Source: Astropecten irregularis
Lineage: Eukaryota; Echinodermata; Asteroidea; Paxillosida; Astropectinidae
Length of the DNA stretch: 64,000 bases
Assembly: GCA_963971285.1 (NCBI GenBank)
Contig: OZ020248.1
Span: 24,077,873-24,141,872, forward strand
Direction of reading: 5' to 3'
Shown here: piece after piece, positions 19,115 through 32,200 of the stretch
Layout of the letters: each line of letters begins with the position of its first letter
Position numbering within the stretch: the stretch's first letter is position 1
Notes under the pieces: model-generated
The model's input: the letters and a program-made list of their open reading frames with translations, nothing else
What the model was told of the DNA's origin: nothing
Database searches by the model: none
Position numbers and translations under genes: made by a program

Positions 19115-20096
19115 TGGTCTGTTGCAAAGAACATTTGGATAACATCTTCCTATCGATGTATTCATCAATTTGTGACTTTGTTGGTTGTCCCGATTATAAG
19201 ATGGACACAAAATAAGGAACGACGAAAAAGACTAAACAAAATACAAGTAACACCCGTTCTCTCATTTTTTTTTCAGGGCTGGATTTTCTCCTCAGCTAGC
19301 CCGAAGGACGAATGTCTGGCAGTATGACACTTCTGGCGTAAGCCCCCCTCCTAGATGCAGTAAACAGGGCGGAAGAAATCGATCGTAACTTGAGATAAAC
19401 ATGATCAGTCAGTTACCTTGCATCTCTCTATAGCTCTCAGTGTCGCATTTGAAAGTTTCAGATGCAGCGGATATTGTGTTATTATTGTGTCGCTCTCAAA
19501 CCCTTCTGCAAATATCTTGGAGAGCCGAATGTGGCTGATCAATTATTACAATGTTTCATAACGGCGTTTTGTATAGCAGCTATAGGTTTTGCATGAGTTA
19601 AAAAAGGAAGAGCAGCAGCTGCAGTTGTGGCAACAAGGCAGCTGATGGAACGACCACTATAATCAGATTGTTGTTCTCTTATTATGAAATTACTCTTAGT
19701 CTGATTATGCTTCCATAAAACCTTGACGAAAATTCAAATGAGCAACAAACACCGTATCAATGCATGACTGGCCCTTTTTGAAAATAGGATTAAAAGGGTT
19801 ATACTGTTTAGTAGGTCACTTGAATGGGTTAATCTGATCATGGAAGAAGGAACCTCCGTGGTTTCACCGAAGGAAATGATCGACCTAAAATTGGATTCAA
19901 GATAAATATTGTGGTTATCTCCTGCCGAAATAACACGTATAGGATCGACATGATGCAACCCATTGAATCCCCAGCACCAATGGAGATAGACCCATGCCAG
20001 CACCAATTGAGAGGTGTTCATAATGTGTATGCGTGTTTTCCAGAACTACAGAATACTTTCTAGCTACCTCTAAATCAATGCATTCATTGAGCTGGA
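19115..20096. other. Spacer, no gene recognised
   Basis: A 95-codon minus frame at 20021-19734 has no recognisable domain and no convincing splice context. Confidence 0.4.
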
Positions 20097-20430
20097 GTAG
20101 GTACTATCATACTTTGGTAGCATACCGAAACAGAAATCTTTACAGATTTAGCCCGTTTAAGTTTTTTTCTGAATAAAATGTCGTATATATAGACCTATAT
20201 CAAGTATATAAAGTAAAACCAATGACCAAAAACAATTTTGAGCTTCAATGAAGGTCAAAACTAATGGTGAACAGGTTTTAAAAAATGTCATGGCCTTTTT
20301 CACTGTTTTCTCAAAACGTGGGCACCGTATGAGACTGGACATTTCACAGATGACTGTGACTGTATATTCCTTGATATTTTTGCCTATGAATCTGTATTTC
20401 TTTTACAAAAACCAAAGTATGATATTACCA
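20097..20430 (-). mobile_element. TTAA family A copy, eroded tips
   Basis: Minus orientation. Both inner ends (ACTATCATACTTTGG and CCAAAGTATGATATTACC) are present but the TTAA borders are lost. Part of the right half is missing. Confidence 0.8.
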
Positions 20431-20699
20431 TCCTCGTGGGAAGTCAAATTAGACCAGTGCTTGGTCATGAGGAGCTTGCAACAACAAAAAATAACAAAAT
20501 CATAAACACTGCCAGCATCGTTGTGTGCATGTACACAACATAATGATTACATCAATGTAGCACCATTAATGTAACACCACTAGTAAAACTATGCTATACT
20601 GATGTGCTGAATTAACTCATCGTATCAACCTTATAGCCGATATTTGTCTGGTCTTGGAGCCCCTCCCCCCATTTACATAGAGGCTAGAATCAGAGAAGT

Positions 20700-20944
20700 C
20701 AATGGGAGACTTTTGGAAAGTCGGTCTTGAGTCAACAGCGCACGCGCAAACCATGCTTGCGCAATTGTGAGCATGCGCGCGTTGTATTGCGCGTGCGTGC
20801 GCGTGCGTGCGCGTGCGTGCGCGTGCGCTGTTGACTCAAGACCAAAGAGCTATATCAAAATTACTTAATTAATTAATTAAATTAATTAAATTAATTTTAA
20901 TATAGCTCTATGCTCAAGACCGACCCTCCAAAAGTCTCCAATTG
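20700..20944. mobile_element. CAATGGGAGAC element with a nested insertion
   Basis: Inverted ends CAATGGGAGACTTTTGGA..., GAGTCAACAGCGCACGCGCA inside, as at 30421. It contains an expanded GTGCGTGCGC tract (20786-20828) and a 69-base palindromic insert (20844-20912). Confidence 0.85.
20844..20912. mobile_element. 69-bp AT-rich palindromic insert with 9-bp duplication
   Basis: AGAGCTATAT and ATATAGCTCT bound an almost fully self-complementary AATTAATT core. The host element's CTCAAGACC is present on both sides (20835-20843 and 20913-20921) but only once in the uninterrupted copy at 30421, so it is a 9-base target duplication. Mutator-like elements make duplications of that length. Confidence 0.7.
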
Positions 20945-21582
20945 GAGTGCTGGCAATCTCTCTAAGGCAAGTGAAGTAAAGTGTGACTGAGAAACGACGG
21001 CCTTCGGGGATAGCACAAAATATAAATTGAACCATTTTACACTTTGATACGGTAAGTTACACTGAAATTTTACCTTCACTGGGTGAATTGTATCCCCTGA
21101 AAAAAGCTCAGCAAAACAGCATTTCCCAATCAGGAAATAACTGTTTTTATCCCGATCCAATTCAACCGTGTTTCATAGGCTAATCATATATGGTATCATA
21201 TTCCTTACGTGATTTGATATAACAGGTCGAAATCTCGTAGTGTGATACAGGTTTCCTGTTTTTCTGTTGATTGGTTTATCGAGCACAAAGCATGAAGGAA
21301 GGCCTACTTGTCGTATTATATGGTGCGGTTTTATTCCACTCAGGGCCTCCCTATTTTAAGATTCTCGATTTGTTCCGGATTTGTCCACGGCTTTATCACT
21401 GATGCTCCGAGATATTGAAAATCCTCTTCCAGACATAAGAGATCGTAATCCGGTCCGCGACTGCCTGCGAAAGCCAGCCAGGCGACTTGTCTTTCTGGCC
21501 AAAAGGGGGAGATATCCTGACTCAGTCAGGCAAGAAGTCCCGTCCCACGAGCTTTAGACGGTTGTTTTTTAGGGGAGAAACT
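20945..21582. other. Spacer before the presumed RASD1 3' end
   Basis: No gene or repeat recognised. Confidence 0.4.
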
Positions 21583-21588
21583 TTTATT
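21583..21588 (-). terminator. Candidate RASD1 poly(A) signal
   Basis: AATAAA on the minus strand about 1.1 kb after the stop codon. It is the first such hexamer I found downstream, so the 3' UTR could run from 22685 to about 21565. No transcript evidence. Confidence 0.35.
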
Positions 21589-22685
21589 TTTCTTCGACAG
21601 GCTCCAGGATGATGAGACAGTGGCACATTATTGCGCTGGGGACTTGGGAGGTTCTGAGCTGCAGCGCTTGGCCTCGAAGGGACAAGGGCTGTATATAAGA
21701 ATGGCCGACAGGCACAGGTGGTAACGTGATACATAATTCATACGAATCTGTATCCGAGTCCATTCTTGGGGGCAATACAATATCACTTCTTCTTCTTTTC
21801 ATATTCATAAAATCCTCTGCAACAACCGTGAGTGTATGCTTTTCGCATTGATTTTTTCCCCAGAATGTTTGTATAAACGAATCGCCAAGTGCATGCATTA
21901 TGAATAGAGTGGATGGGTTCTGATCGCCACAATCGAGCACATAACAGAGATTGAGATATTTTATATACGGCGACTGATTTGGACTTGTAGACGTTCACAA
22001 TGAAGACGAGTTTTGATGTATCTGCTCAGTTTGAGAAATTAAAGTTTCCATGACACAAATTCGTCCGTGAGTATAAAGCAGCATCCAAAGTCCTGTACAT
22101 CACTGGGTACCAAAACTTAAACAAACAATCATGTCTGCGTAACATACACAAGAAAGTGGTGCGTTTTTTTTGTTTTCGACGCGTGGACGACAAGGAGACT
22201 GTCACAAACGTCCACATATTTACACTGGAAACGAGTGGTAAAAGTTCAGAAAAGATTATCTTTGGTAGAACCAATGGAAAATACCACTTATGAACACTGC
22301 AGCACTGGACACATTCAGTTTTAAGTTAGCTTGAATGCGATAAATTGACAAATGTGTTTTACAAATGTACTGAAGTGCAGAATACGTATTGCGAACTATA
22401 TAGTTCACCTCAATGAAAGCTCCGTGGGGAAATGGCGTCGATTTCAGCATGAAATAAAAACGGCTGTCTTTCCTGCTCAAGAAGTTTGGTGACTTTTAGA
22501 AGAACAGTGTTCCAAGCCAAAAAATCTCAAGCGAACATCCTCCCTCCGACTTCAGCAGCTTGCGATTTCACTATTTTGTACAAAAGGAATTAGTAAGGCT
22601 TCAGTATAGTTCCCGAGCAAAAAAACTGAAGTTTGAATGTTAAGCATGCCGAATGAGCAAACTTTTGGAAGTAAAAAGGCTGGTG
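21589..22685 (-). other. Probable RASD1 3' UTR
   Basis: Between the stop codon and the candidate poly(A) signal. No repeats recognised, unlike nearly every other kilobase here, which fits transcribed sequence. Confidence 0.4.
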
Positions 22686-23266
22686 TCACTGAATCAGACA
22701 AGCGCGTTTCTTGGTGCTTCCTCCGGACGCTGTGTCCTCACCGGCTTCGTCTTCGTACTCATCGTCATTATGCTGATGCTCCTCACGCAGCACGTTGGTC
22801 CTGACCTGCATGAGGTCACTGCGCAGGCTCGGTCGCCGCGCGTTCGGCGAGATGACCCCGCAGGCGTCGCTGATGCGCCGGCGCAGCGAGAGCCCCCTGG
22901 GGCTGGTGCCGCTGTTCAGGTTGGCCGACGTCGAGGCCGTCACCTTCCGGTGCATAGAGGGCGCCATCTCGCTGGGCAACCGCGCGTTTTCGAACAGCGA
23001 TCTGAACACGAGGTCGATGTTGCAGTTCTCCAGGGCCGACAGCTCGTGGCACGTGACTCGCCTGCCAGAGGAGAAGGCCCTTTTGACTTCGTCTAGCATC
23101 ACCTCCCGGAACTCGTGCCTGTCAGTCTTATTGCCGGCAATGATCATGGGAACTGCCTTGGTTCCCTTGCGGCTTCGCTTGGTGTCGATGATCTGTTGTC
23201 GTAAGCGGCGCACTTCTTGGAAAGATTCCATGCTGTCTATGCTGTACACCAACATAAAGAAGTCAC
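22686..23266 (-). CDS. RASD1: RASD1 exon 2
   Basis: Preceded by TTTCTTTACCAG on the minus strand. Encodes residues 92-284 from G-D-F-F-M-L-V-Y-S to the C-L-I-Q box and stop. It is much richer in G and C than the flanking intron, and long open frames on the opposite strand here are by-products of that. Confidence 0.95.
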
Positions 23267-26200
23267 CTGGTAAAGAAACAAAAAAGGAAAGAGTTAGACC
23301 TATCTTTTCGGGTTTCGTCTACTCTACTAAAATGTATAGACCCAAGTTCTTGCACACCACTCTAGGACTTGATTTATAATTCGAAGGTTTCCAATGTTTT
23401 AAGCTGTTAGCAACTTTAAATTCCCTTCAATTTCTATAAAGTAAACTATTTTGACTTTACATGTAGCCTATGTGGGTCCGTTTGCTGAAACACCATGCAA
23501 GAATCGTTCGCACTTAATTCGCACTTCTTTTTTTCGTTCGTACCTCTCGTAACTTGTCTCAACGTTTCGACTAGCCTGCTCTAGTCATCATAAGGTCATA
23601 AGGAGACGGATTTTGACTTTTTACAAAGTAACGCCAGAAAGTGCACATGCTTGTGACAAGTTGAGTGTGTTTTGCTGTGATGCTGTCGATAAATTTTCAT
23701 TATACAGTGCATAATCATTAAAGAGAATGGAGTATGGCGCTATGTGGAACGATATTCACCCGAGCAGCTATTAGGTTGAACATACAAAGTAGTGTAACGG
23801 GTAAACAGATGCGGAATTAGAAAACAGTGCATTGCATTTACCACCATCACAAGGCCCCACGGGAAACCACGTATATAAGTGCATGCTGCCCTCAGCCCAC
23901 GCTCTGCACTTAAGGATACAAATCATCAGTTGCTCCGATTCACAACACTGCGGTGTGAGTTACAATGACCTATGGGTTAGAATGGATGCTTTTATTTAAA
24001 TAAACAGAAACTCCCGCGTATCAGTCAACATCGGAATGATCGTATATCTGGCAAATATAGAAAGACAAACAATTATTTTTATTGTATAAATTTCATACAT
24101 CTCGATATTGACATTGTTTCATGCATCCTATTCTACCGATGTAATACGGACACCATTGGTAAAACGTAGCCACGGTACACGTACACAATTCACTGACAGC
24201 AATTGTTTCCAATTGCAAAACAGAAGCTCTTCTCGCAATTTACAGGGGAAATCCCTAGTCGTGACGATCGGAACACCCACTGGGCATCTTTGTTTCACAT
24301 AGGGCTTGTTTATTTCTGGCATGCAATCAGTGATCCTGCTGATCCGGATCCCAATTTAGCGTACGTTGCATGGGACGTGGATTTGCACGATCAATGATCG
24401 CGTGCCTGAAACAAACATACAGGCCCATATGGATCTAGCTGGATCTCCGTTTACTAATCTAACCACTGGTTTCAACCGCCGACAGCTGCTGCAGGATCTA
24501 GGTATTGGGACCAATGAACGGATCATTACTGATCGACAAATCCGCATGCGTGAACAAGACGAAGCCCGTGTCCCAATTAAATTCTGGCTGCGGCTGCAAA
24601 TTGCACACGCACCTTTAAGGCAGCCGCTAGCCATTGACTGCAGCTATAGACTTGTGTGTTATTTGAAGTCACAGCTAAGATTTGGGACACGGCCTTTTAA
24701 TAGAGCATTCAAATACACGCATGTATAGTCCACATGACCTAAGTTGATTCTATACATGGAGCATGGCTTTCTTAATATAATCAATATGCCCATTCCGAGA
24801 AGTAATTACATAATTTTATTATTATTACCAAGGTCCACCCATACCCCTTCTCTTATTAATATCCAATTGAGTGTTTTATAGGTACCACTCAAGGCTATAT
24901 GAATGCTAGGCAAAGCTTTATCCATCGCCCTCCTCAGTTAGACTTCTATGACGGTCATCGCACAACATTTTACTCACATAACTCGATTCAGTTCACCATC
25001 ATATAGGTAGGAAAGATTCCTTAAAGGCAGCGTACAGGATTTGCAAGGCCTCCACAAAAATTATTGAGTTTGAGACAGGACATTTTACTCAACAGTTTGT
25101 AAACAGTGCAAACATGCAGTCACCATGGGAAATCTTGGTTCATCAGATGCTGGTTTTTTTTTTTTAAGGAAATCAAGATTAAGTGTCTTTTAAAAAGATC
25201 GTTCGTCCTAACGATTTAGTATAGCATTTCGAAAGCGTGGTGTAACCATGAAGCATTATGAGTGGGGAGGGGGGGGGGGTCAAGATTAATTATTTCGGCC
25301 GTATTTCTGCTATCCAGATTAACAAAGCGTACATGAACAAAAGGTACATGAAACAACGTCTGTATAAGGAAGTTTAAAGCCTTCACTTCTGTTTAAGTAC
25401 CAAATTCAGCCCAAAACGCACATCTTTGCAAATCATATGCTCTCTTAAGCTGGCCGAGTACAATCGGCTGACAAAAAACGGAATACCGTACAAGCCCTCC
25501 AGCTACAACCGTCCCTTTTGGCGTCGGCCTAGAATCGAGACACGGCCAAATATAGTCTCTTCGGTCGAATTCAATTTCCATGTAATGATATTATTAATAT
25601 TATGATGTCATGTCAGCATGACACAACCGGATCAATGAAAAACTATTAAACGAGTCTTTGAACGGGACTCCGTTATCCACGCTTGGTGCACGCTATTCGA
25701 GCAGAGCATATTTTTTTCAGTAGCACTAGTGCAGCGCCATATTGATCCTGCCAATCTACAAAATTGCGGTACATGCATATCTATAAAGGTGCATGTAGAG
25801 TAGAGGATTGGTAATATACCCAAACAGAAATATTCACAGATTTACATATTATCTTAAATGGGACCTTAGGGAGACATTCCCATAGGGTTGTGCACTGAAC
25901 TTTACTTACCTATTTCTAAACATCCTCCAAACCAATGAACTTGAAATTGAAATTGACATAGGCCTATATATGTTTTTGTTGAGAGCATTCTCTTTTTTTA
26001 TAAAAATTTGGACGGAAAAAAATGTCAATGTGTCTATAAAAGGTACCTAAAACATTAGGGAGACATCAAAATGTCTCCTTAATGTTCGGTGTCTCCCTAA
26101 GGTCGAATTTATAGCAAACCTTGTCTCCCTAAGGTCCGATCCAAGTGAATATGTATAATCTTTCAGGATGTAACGATGGTGCTGGTAGAAACATACCGTT

Positions 26201-29200
26201 AAAACACTTCCGCCTGAAACGTTGTATCTATCCAGAAATCAGTAAAATAAAGACCGAAACAGTTTTGATCTCTATACATGAGATCAAAACCATTCTTTAT
26301 GTTTCATAAGAATAAATAAGTCGGTATTTCGCTTCTTTCTCGTGACTCAGATGTCCGATTGAGCTCAAATTTTCACAGTTATTTTATGTTGGATTAGACA
26401 CATGGTGTGAGGGCTGTTCTGTAACCTTTACCAATCATGTATCATACCTTTAAGCGGCAACTGACACTGTATGCTTTATACTGTAGATTCATTATCATGG
26501 TCCTTTATGATCTACCGCACATTATTCGTTTATTTAAGTTTATTTCTCCTATATAATCCACACCAATACGATCGACGATAGGCCTACTGAAAGCTTTATT
26601 ACACCGACGGTGCACTATGGGTTGGTAACCCAAAGCGTCTGCCATTGAAATCAGTGTTTTGTAGATAATAGCAATCGCAGCTGTCATCTCCGGGTAGGAC
26701 AACTTGAAACCTTCTCGCAGTGTAAATTGGGTATCACACGCACACAGTATAAAGAGATAGGGATGTAGGCTTACTAATTTACCTCCAGACCATCCATTTT
26801 TGATGTAGAATGCACTGACAGTGTCGAAAAAATTATAACATCCTTTCAAAAGAAATACAAACAAATTGTTTGTTGCCAGAAAGCAAAACCACTATATTCT
26901 TTTCCGAGTTGAGGCAGCAATTATAATGTTTTCAATGCGAATAATTAATTGGCAAACTCATAGTGAAAAATACGGTTTGGTGCTTTCGGATAGTAGGCCT
27001 ATATCATGATATAATCACGGGTAGAACTCAGAGGAAAAATACGGTTTGTTGATTTCGGATATTAGGCCTAGGCTATATCATGATGATCACGAGTAGAACT
27101 CATAGGAAAAACACGGTTTGGTGCTTCCGGATAGTATATCATCATAATCGCCAAAAAGAAAGAGATGCTCTTCACTGAAAACAGCCCCAATACTCGCATC
27201 CTCAGATATCACTTTACATATAAACACTCAGTTAATACCGTCAGGCTGTCTTCGTATCCATTGCAAAGTGACCCTGTGTGCTCCGAAATCAGGTTTATTA
27301 ATTTCAGCTAGACTGCTACACCAACATTTCTAACTTCATTCGATATCTAATAAGCCAATGGCCCCACAGGTTCCCCCTGTAACGAACCAAAAATGTTGCC
27401 CCTTTTTTGGTCGTCTTGATACAATTCTATGATGTATGGAGCACTCGCTATGCCGAAGAGAAAAACTAATTTACTGGCTTGAGTTTTGCGAGGCATAATG
27501 GGGCAATAGCCTTCGCCGTGTTTCTGGATGGAACTCGGGCTGCTATACGGGTTGCATGAGTGCGACGCTGCCTTATGGTACGGTTGAAATCGATCACACT
27601 GGCCCGCGAATCACACGCCTTGATTCGCCTCGCAAGTCAGGCCCCAGCCTGTGCTGCAGGGGGGAAAGTGTGGAAAGCTCCAACATTTTCACAAGCACGA
27701 GAGCAGATCGAGACGCCTGCTAGTGCTATCAAAATGATGTAGGCCTACTTCTCCCATATGCATGCACCAGTGGAACTTGTGATGTAAAAATAACTTGCGA
27801 GATTCGTTTTGCATGTATCATTCGCCTTGCTGGATTGAGGGCATCAATCAAACTATATTTTTTGCAGACTACATCCTGCCTTCCACCTTCATCATATCCA
27901 GCCTTGTACTTGGGACATGTTTTATACCGCCCCTGCAGGTGTACATCAAGTGATCAATCCTTCACATTTATGGCTCTGTGTATACCTGGCTCTTTTACCA
28001 GCATAAAATTCATTAACTGTCAACGAACGATTAATGCGTATTCATCACTTTGAACAAAACTAAAGTACATTGACTTGTTCGTGTTTGCTATTACATGTAG
28101 TTTCTGTGAATCATGTTGGCGACATACACTCATGGTTTAATGCCCCAATCAATATTTCATGTCCATTTGCAATTACGGATCCGCGGCGTGTATAGCTGAT
28201 GAGCTTATAATGTAAAGTGGAATGAGACGAACTAAATGAAATGTCTTCTTGTAATTCACAGCTTAACTGTGCATACATTATAGCGCAGTAAGGATCCGGA
28301 AATGCATTAAATGCAAATCTACGGAGCTCTGAATAGGACATTGCAGCTCGTCTAATTGAACGTAAACGATTATTCCTTGCCCTATGCGTTAGATATCACA
28401 TAATCACGTACGTGCTATAGATTTCTGTCGTACATGTACGTGAACGTTATCGCATACGTGAGCACGTGGCAGTTAGGAGTCAAGCATGCTCGTGAAGGTA
28501 ATTAACACGTGACACTAATCACAATCGGACGACTTGTGCGCACGTAAGTTTAAAAGATATAACAAATTATTTTTAATAAGATAATTAAACTATAATTACG
28601 TCTATTGCAGGCTACAGCTTAACGTTGCCATATACAGTATATGTATCGTAAACGAACATGTGCACTTTTCATGAAACATAAGTTACTCCGGTCCACAATG
28701 AATGTCATACATTGATTTGGGGCGTACCTACTATGTGTACCTCCCAAGATAGCTGCGACAGATCTTACTCATAAGAGTATAGTACTCGTAAAGCCTTATT
28801 TCGTTCACCACTGCAAGGACCTCACTGCATGGGGGTATAAGTGAAATCATTAACTGACGTTGATTACATTAAGGGAATCTGTAACAGTATGCGGACTTGT
28901 CCCACCTCGAACTGGTAATAAGCTACAATGTTACTTGCTCACTCGCGAGCAAACGCGCGCGTGACATCCCTTGAGATGTAACATCTTTGTGCAAGAGGTA
29001 AGCAAACAAGAACCTCCAACCGCGTTGCAGGATCTCCACCGCAGAGCAAGGTGAACCAATCTCCCACTATGTGTCATCGCATTTGGGCGCACTAACTACT
29101 GACAGGCTGAGAAAAGCCCTCTAATAAAAAACTACTCTCGCTTCAGAGGCGCCACGTCCAGGTTAATCGCGCACAAAAGGAACACACTAGATTCCTTTCT

Positions 29201-32200
29201 GAATGTTATTCTGGTGTGTCTGTGTGCTACACAACGTCTGGTATATCAATAACGGAACATGTCCGTACAAGGATGTTACTAGAGTTAATTTGAAGTTTCG
29301 AGTCAATGCCGTGCATCTCCACAAGAAAGATTTGCAGAAGTTCTAAGCCTGCAATCAATAACCACAGACGTGATCATAAAAGGGTTTGTGCAGATGACAT
29401 TGCCTTGACCAGGACGCGATGAAGTGTTTCTGTATCAAGCGCGGTCTGATCAAGCGATTACAGTAGCCTAATCCTGCAGTATTGCTTGGCAAAGTGTTCA
29501 ATAACCTTACAGTTGGTGATTTGCTCACCACATGTCTAATGTGCTATGTCGAAAGGAAGAATTATATGCAAAAATGATGCCCAGTTTAAAAGTTAAAGGT
29601 AATAATCATCATACTTTGGCTTTGTCAAACAAATGCAGATTCATTGGCAAAAATATCAAGGAAGATTATTTTACAAAAACAGTCATCTGTGAAAATTTCA
29701 GTCCCATATGGTGCCCACGTTTTGAGAAAACAGTGAAAAACGCCAACAGTATCTCTTAAGTCTTTTATTTTTTATCTTTTAAAAGATCAAAAAGAATATT
29801 TTTTCAGTCGTTGTTTTATTCATTTCTGGATAAATACACCATTTCAGGCGGACAATTTTTAACGGTATGTTTCTACCACCACCATCTTCATACCCTAGTA
29901 AGTTATACGTACATCTGTGAACATTGTATGATACTACCTTTAATGTAATGTACAGGGAGCAAATTTCCTTCAAAATTACAGTAAAAGTTGTTAAGCTGTA
30001 AACTGTTTTTACTTTCAGATTCTTCACTGAGAATCGTGGGAAAGACTAGAAGGGAAGCGGTCGGGGAAAACCACCTATTATGATGTATTCTGTATTCGGT
30101 CGGATATTATTTCAACGGATATGTCACGAACGTGCCTCCTATCCGATAAACTGTTGACTTCTCTGTTTCCGTCCCTTATCAAAATTGAATTATACTTCGG
30201 CCGACATGAAGCGTGAAATCTTTAGCATAACATGCACAAAATCCAAATCTCAGTTGAGAGAGCAGTTAATCAAGTGGTGAAATGCCAAAGGTGTTTTGAC
30301 TCTAAAAACCGGAATCGCAGCTTGGTTCTTTCGGAATTATGATGAATTATTGGTGAGGTGGATTGGCAGACTATTGGCTACTAGTGGGATACCGCACCAC
30401 CAGATGACAGTGACATATGGCAATGGGAGACTTTTGGAGAGTCGGTCTTGAGTCAACAGCGGACGCGTACGCACGCGCAATACAACGCGCGCATGCTCAC
30501 AATTGCGCAAGGTTTGCGCGTGCGCTGTTGACTCAAGACCGACTCTCCAAAAGTCTCCCATTGAACATCCTTGAAGATACTAGGACCTATCTTTGGCCAG
30601 TTTAATCGAACATTCATCAGATTCAAGTTTCGCACAGCAATTTAGTACAAGATTTGAGACAGTAAGATTTCATTTAAAGGTAGTATCATACTTTGGTAAG
30701 AAACCAAAACAGAAATGTTGACAGATTTACGTATAACTTTCAGGGTATGAAGAAGATGCTGGTAGAAACCAACCATTAAACTTTCCCGCCTGAAATGGTG
30801 TATTCATCTAGAAATTAGTAAAACAACGACCGAAAATCTTTTTGATCTTTTAAAAGATCAAACAAATAAAAGAGAAAAGACTTCAGAAATACTGTGGCTG
30901 TTTTTCACTGTTTTCTCAGAAAGTGGGCACCGTGTGGGACTGAAATGTTCACAGATGACTGTTACTGTGTTTGTCTTGATATTTGTGCCGATGAATCTGC
31001 ATTTCTTTGATAAAAACCAAAGTATGATATTACCTTTAAGGTATAAAACATCCGCCATAACACACCATCAATAAATTTAACTTAAAAGAAAATCAGAGTT
31101 ATTATCGTACTTGGTTCGATATGCATAATTATTCACTATAAGAAAAGGTGATTTGTTTGCATAATTCAGCATTTACACAAGAAATAAATGGATGAGTCCT
31201 TAGAATAAAATCGCATGAATTATGCCTGTGAATAAGACCGTGCTTTTCTTACAGATGAGACATATAGCCTACGCAAAATGCCGTCGATATATAAGAAGAT
31301 TTATGTCAGGAGTGGTTTAGATATGATGTTTTCCAGGGGCATCACCGATACCAGAAAGCTCCCTTTCTTGACCATGGGCAGAATTTAGCACGCGTTAGGC
31401 ATCGATTTAGTGAAAAGGGGGAGCTCCGAGAATGAAGGAGAAAGAAATTTCTCTGAGCGAGGAAGAGATAGTCTTGTCCCAGGCGAAACCCTTTTCTTTG
31501 TGTGTTATTGTGAACGTCTTACAAGGACCCCGATTTCAACGAGTATTGCAGTTACACAAAATGTCCAACCTGAAGGGTATTAGTATTGGATTACATGCTT
31601 TTTACATCCAAGACGCTCGTGGCGTATAAGTGATAAAAATGGCAACCGTCAGGCTGAAGCGTCTCCCTTAGGGCTGCAGTGCAGCGAGTCTAATACAAAG
31701 CTTCTTCTTATATCAAGCACTGTCACACTTATGATCTTTGGCAGATTCGGCGTTTGATATGCCGGGTTTAAATTGACCAAAAAGACGGCGGAGGGAGGGC
31801 TGTGCATAGTGTATATAATGCAAACAGTCTTGCCCGTTGTTACGAGGAGCCTAGCCAACAACATGTCCACGGGTAATGAAGAGATCCCCGACGGATCGGA
31901 TGAAGAGACGAAGCACTTTAAAATCTCAGAGGGGCTTGTAAGGGTTGATAATCTTAAAAGGCGCCCGGATATTGTTTGTCACTGACGGCTGCAAATCTGG
32001 GATTACAGGTTTACAGTATTTTTCGTCTACCCGTTTTAAAGGATATTGCTCCGGTGACACTATACAAGTATATGCTTTTGTCTAAGAAGGCTTGGCCTAC
32101 AATTACGCTCGTGTAAACGATTTAAAGGTGAGTTGTGGGTTAATCACAAAGGAAAATAATGAGCAGTCATCTTAAGAGAGACGCACTTTTTTAGTCTGAT

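Noticed and set aside
19262-19345. Candidate exon after a TTTTTTTTCAG tract ending at GTAAGC
   Set aside because: Open in one frame, but the peptide matches nothing I know and no partner exons were found.
22795-23379. Long plus-strand frame across RASD1 exon 2
   Set aside because: It is the antisense of a GC-rich coding exon and continues into the intron; the minus strand gives the clear Ras-family protein.
23555-23610. Hammerhead ribozyme (GATGA...CGAAAC around a CTAG stem)
   Set aside because: The core has ATGATGA in place of CTGATGA, and I could not pair stems I and III.
24366-24728. 120-codon plus frame and the frame opposite
   Set aside because: No domain, no start or splice context, no family I can recognise; it begins inside a foldback element.
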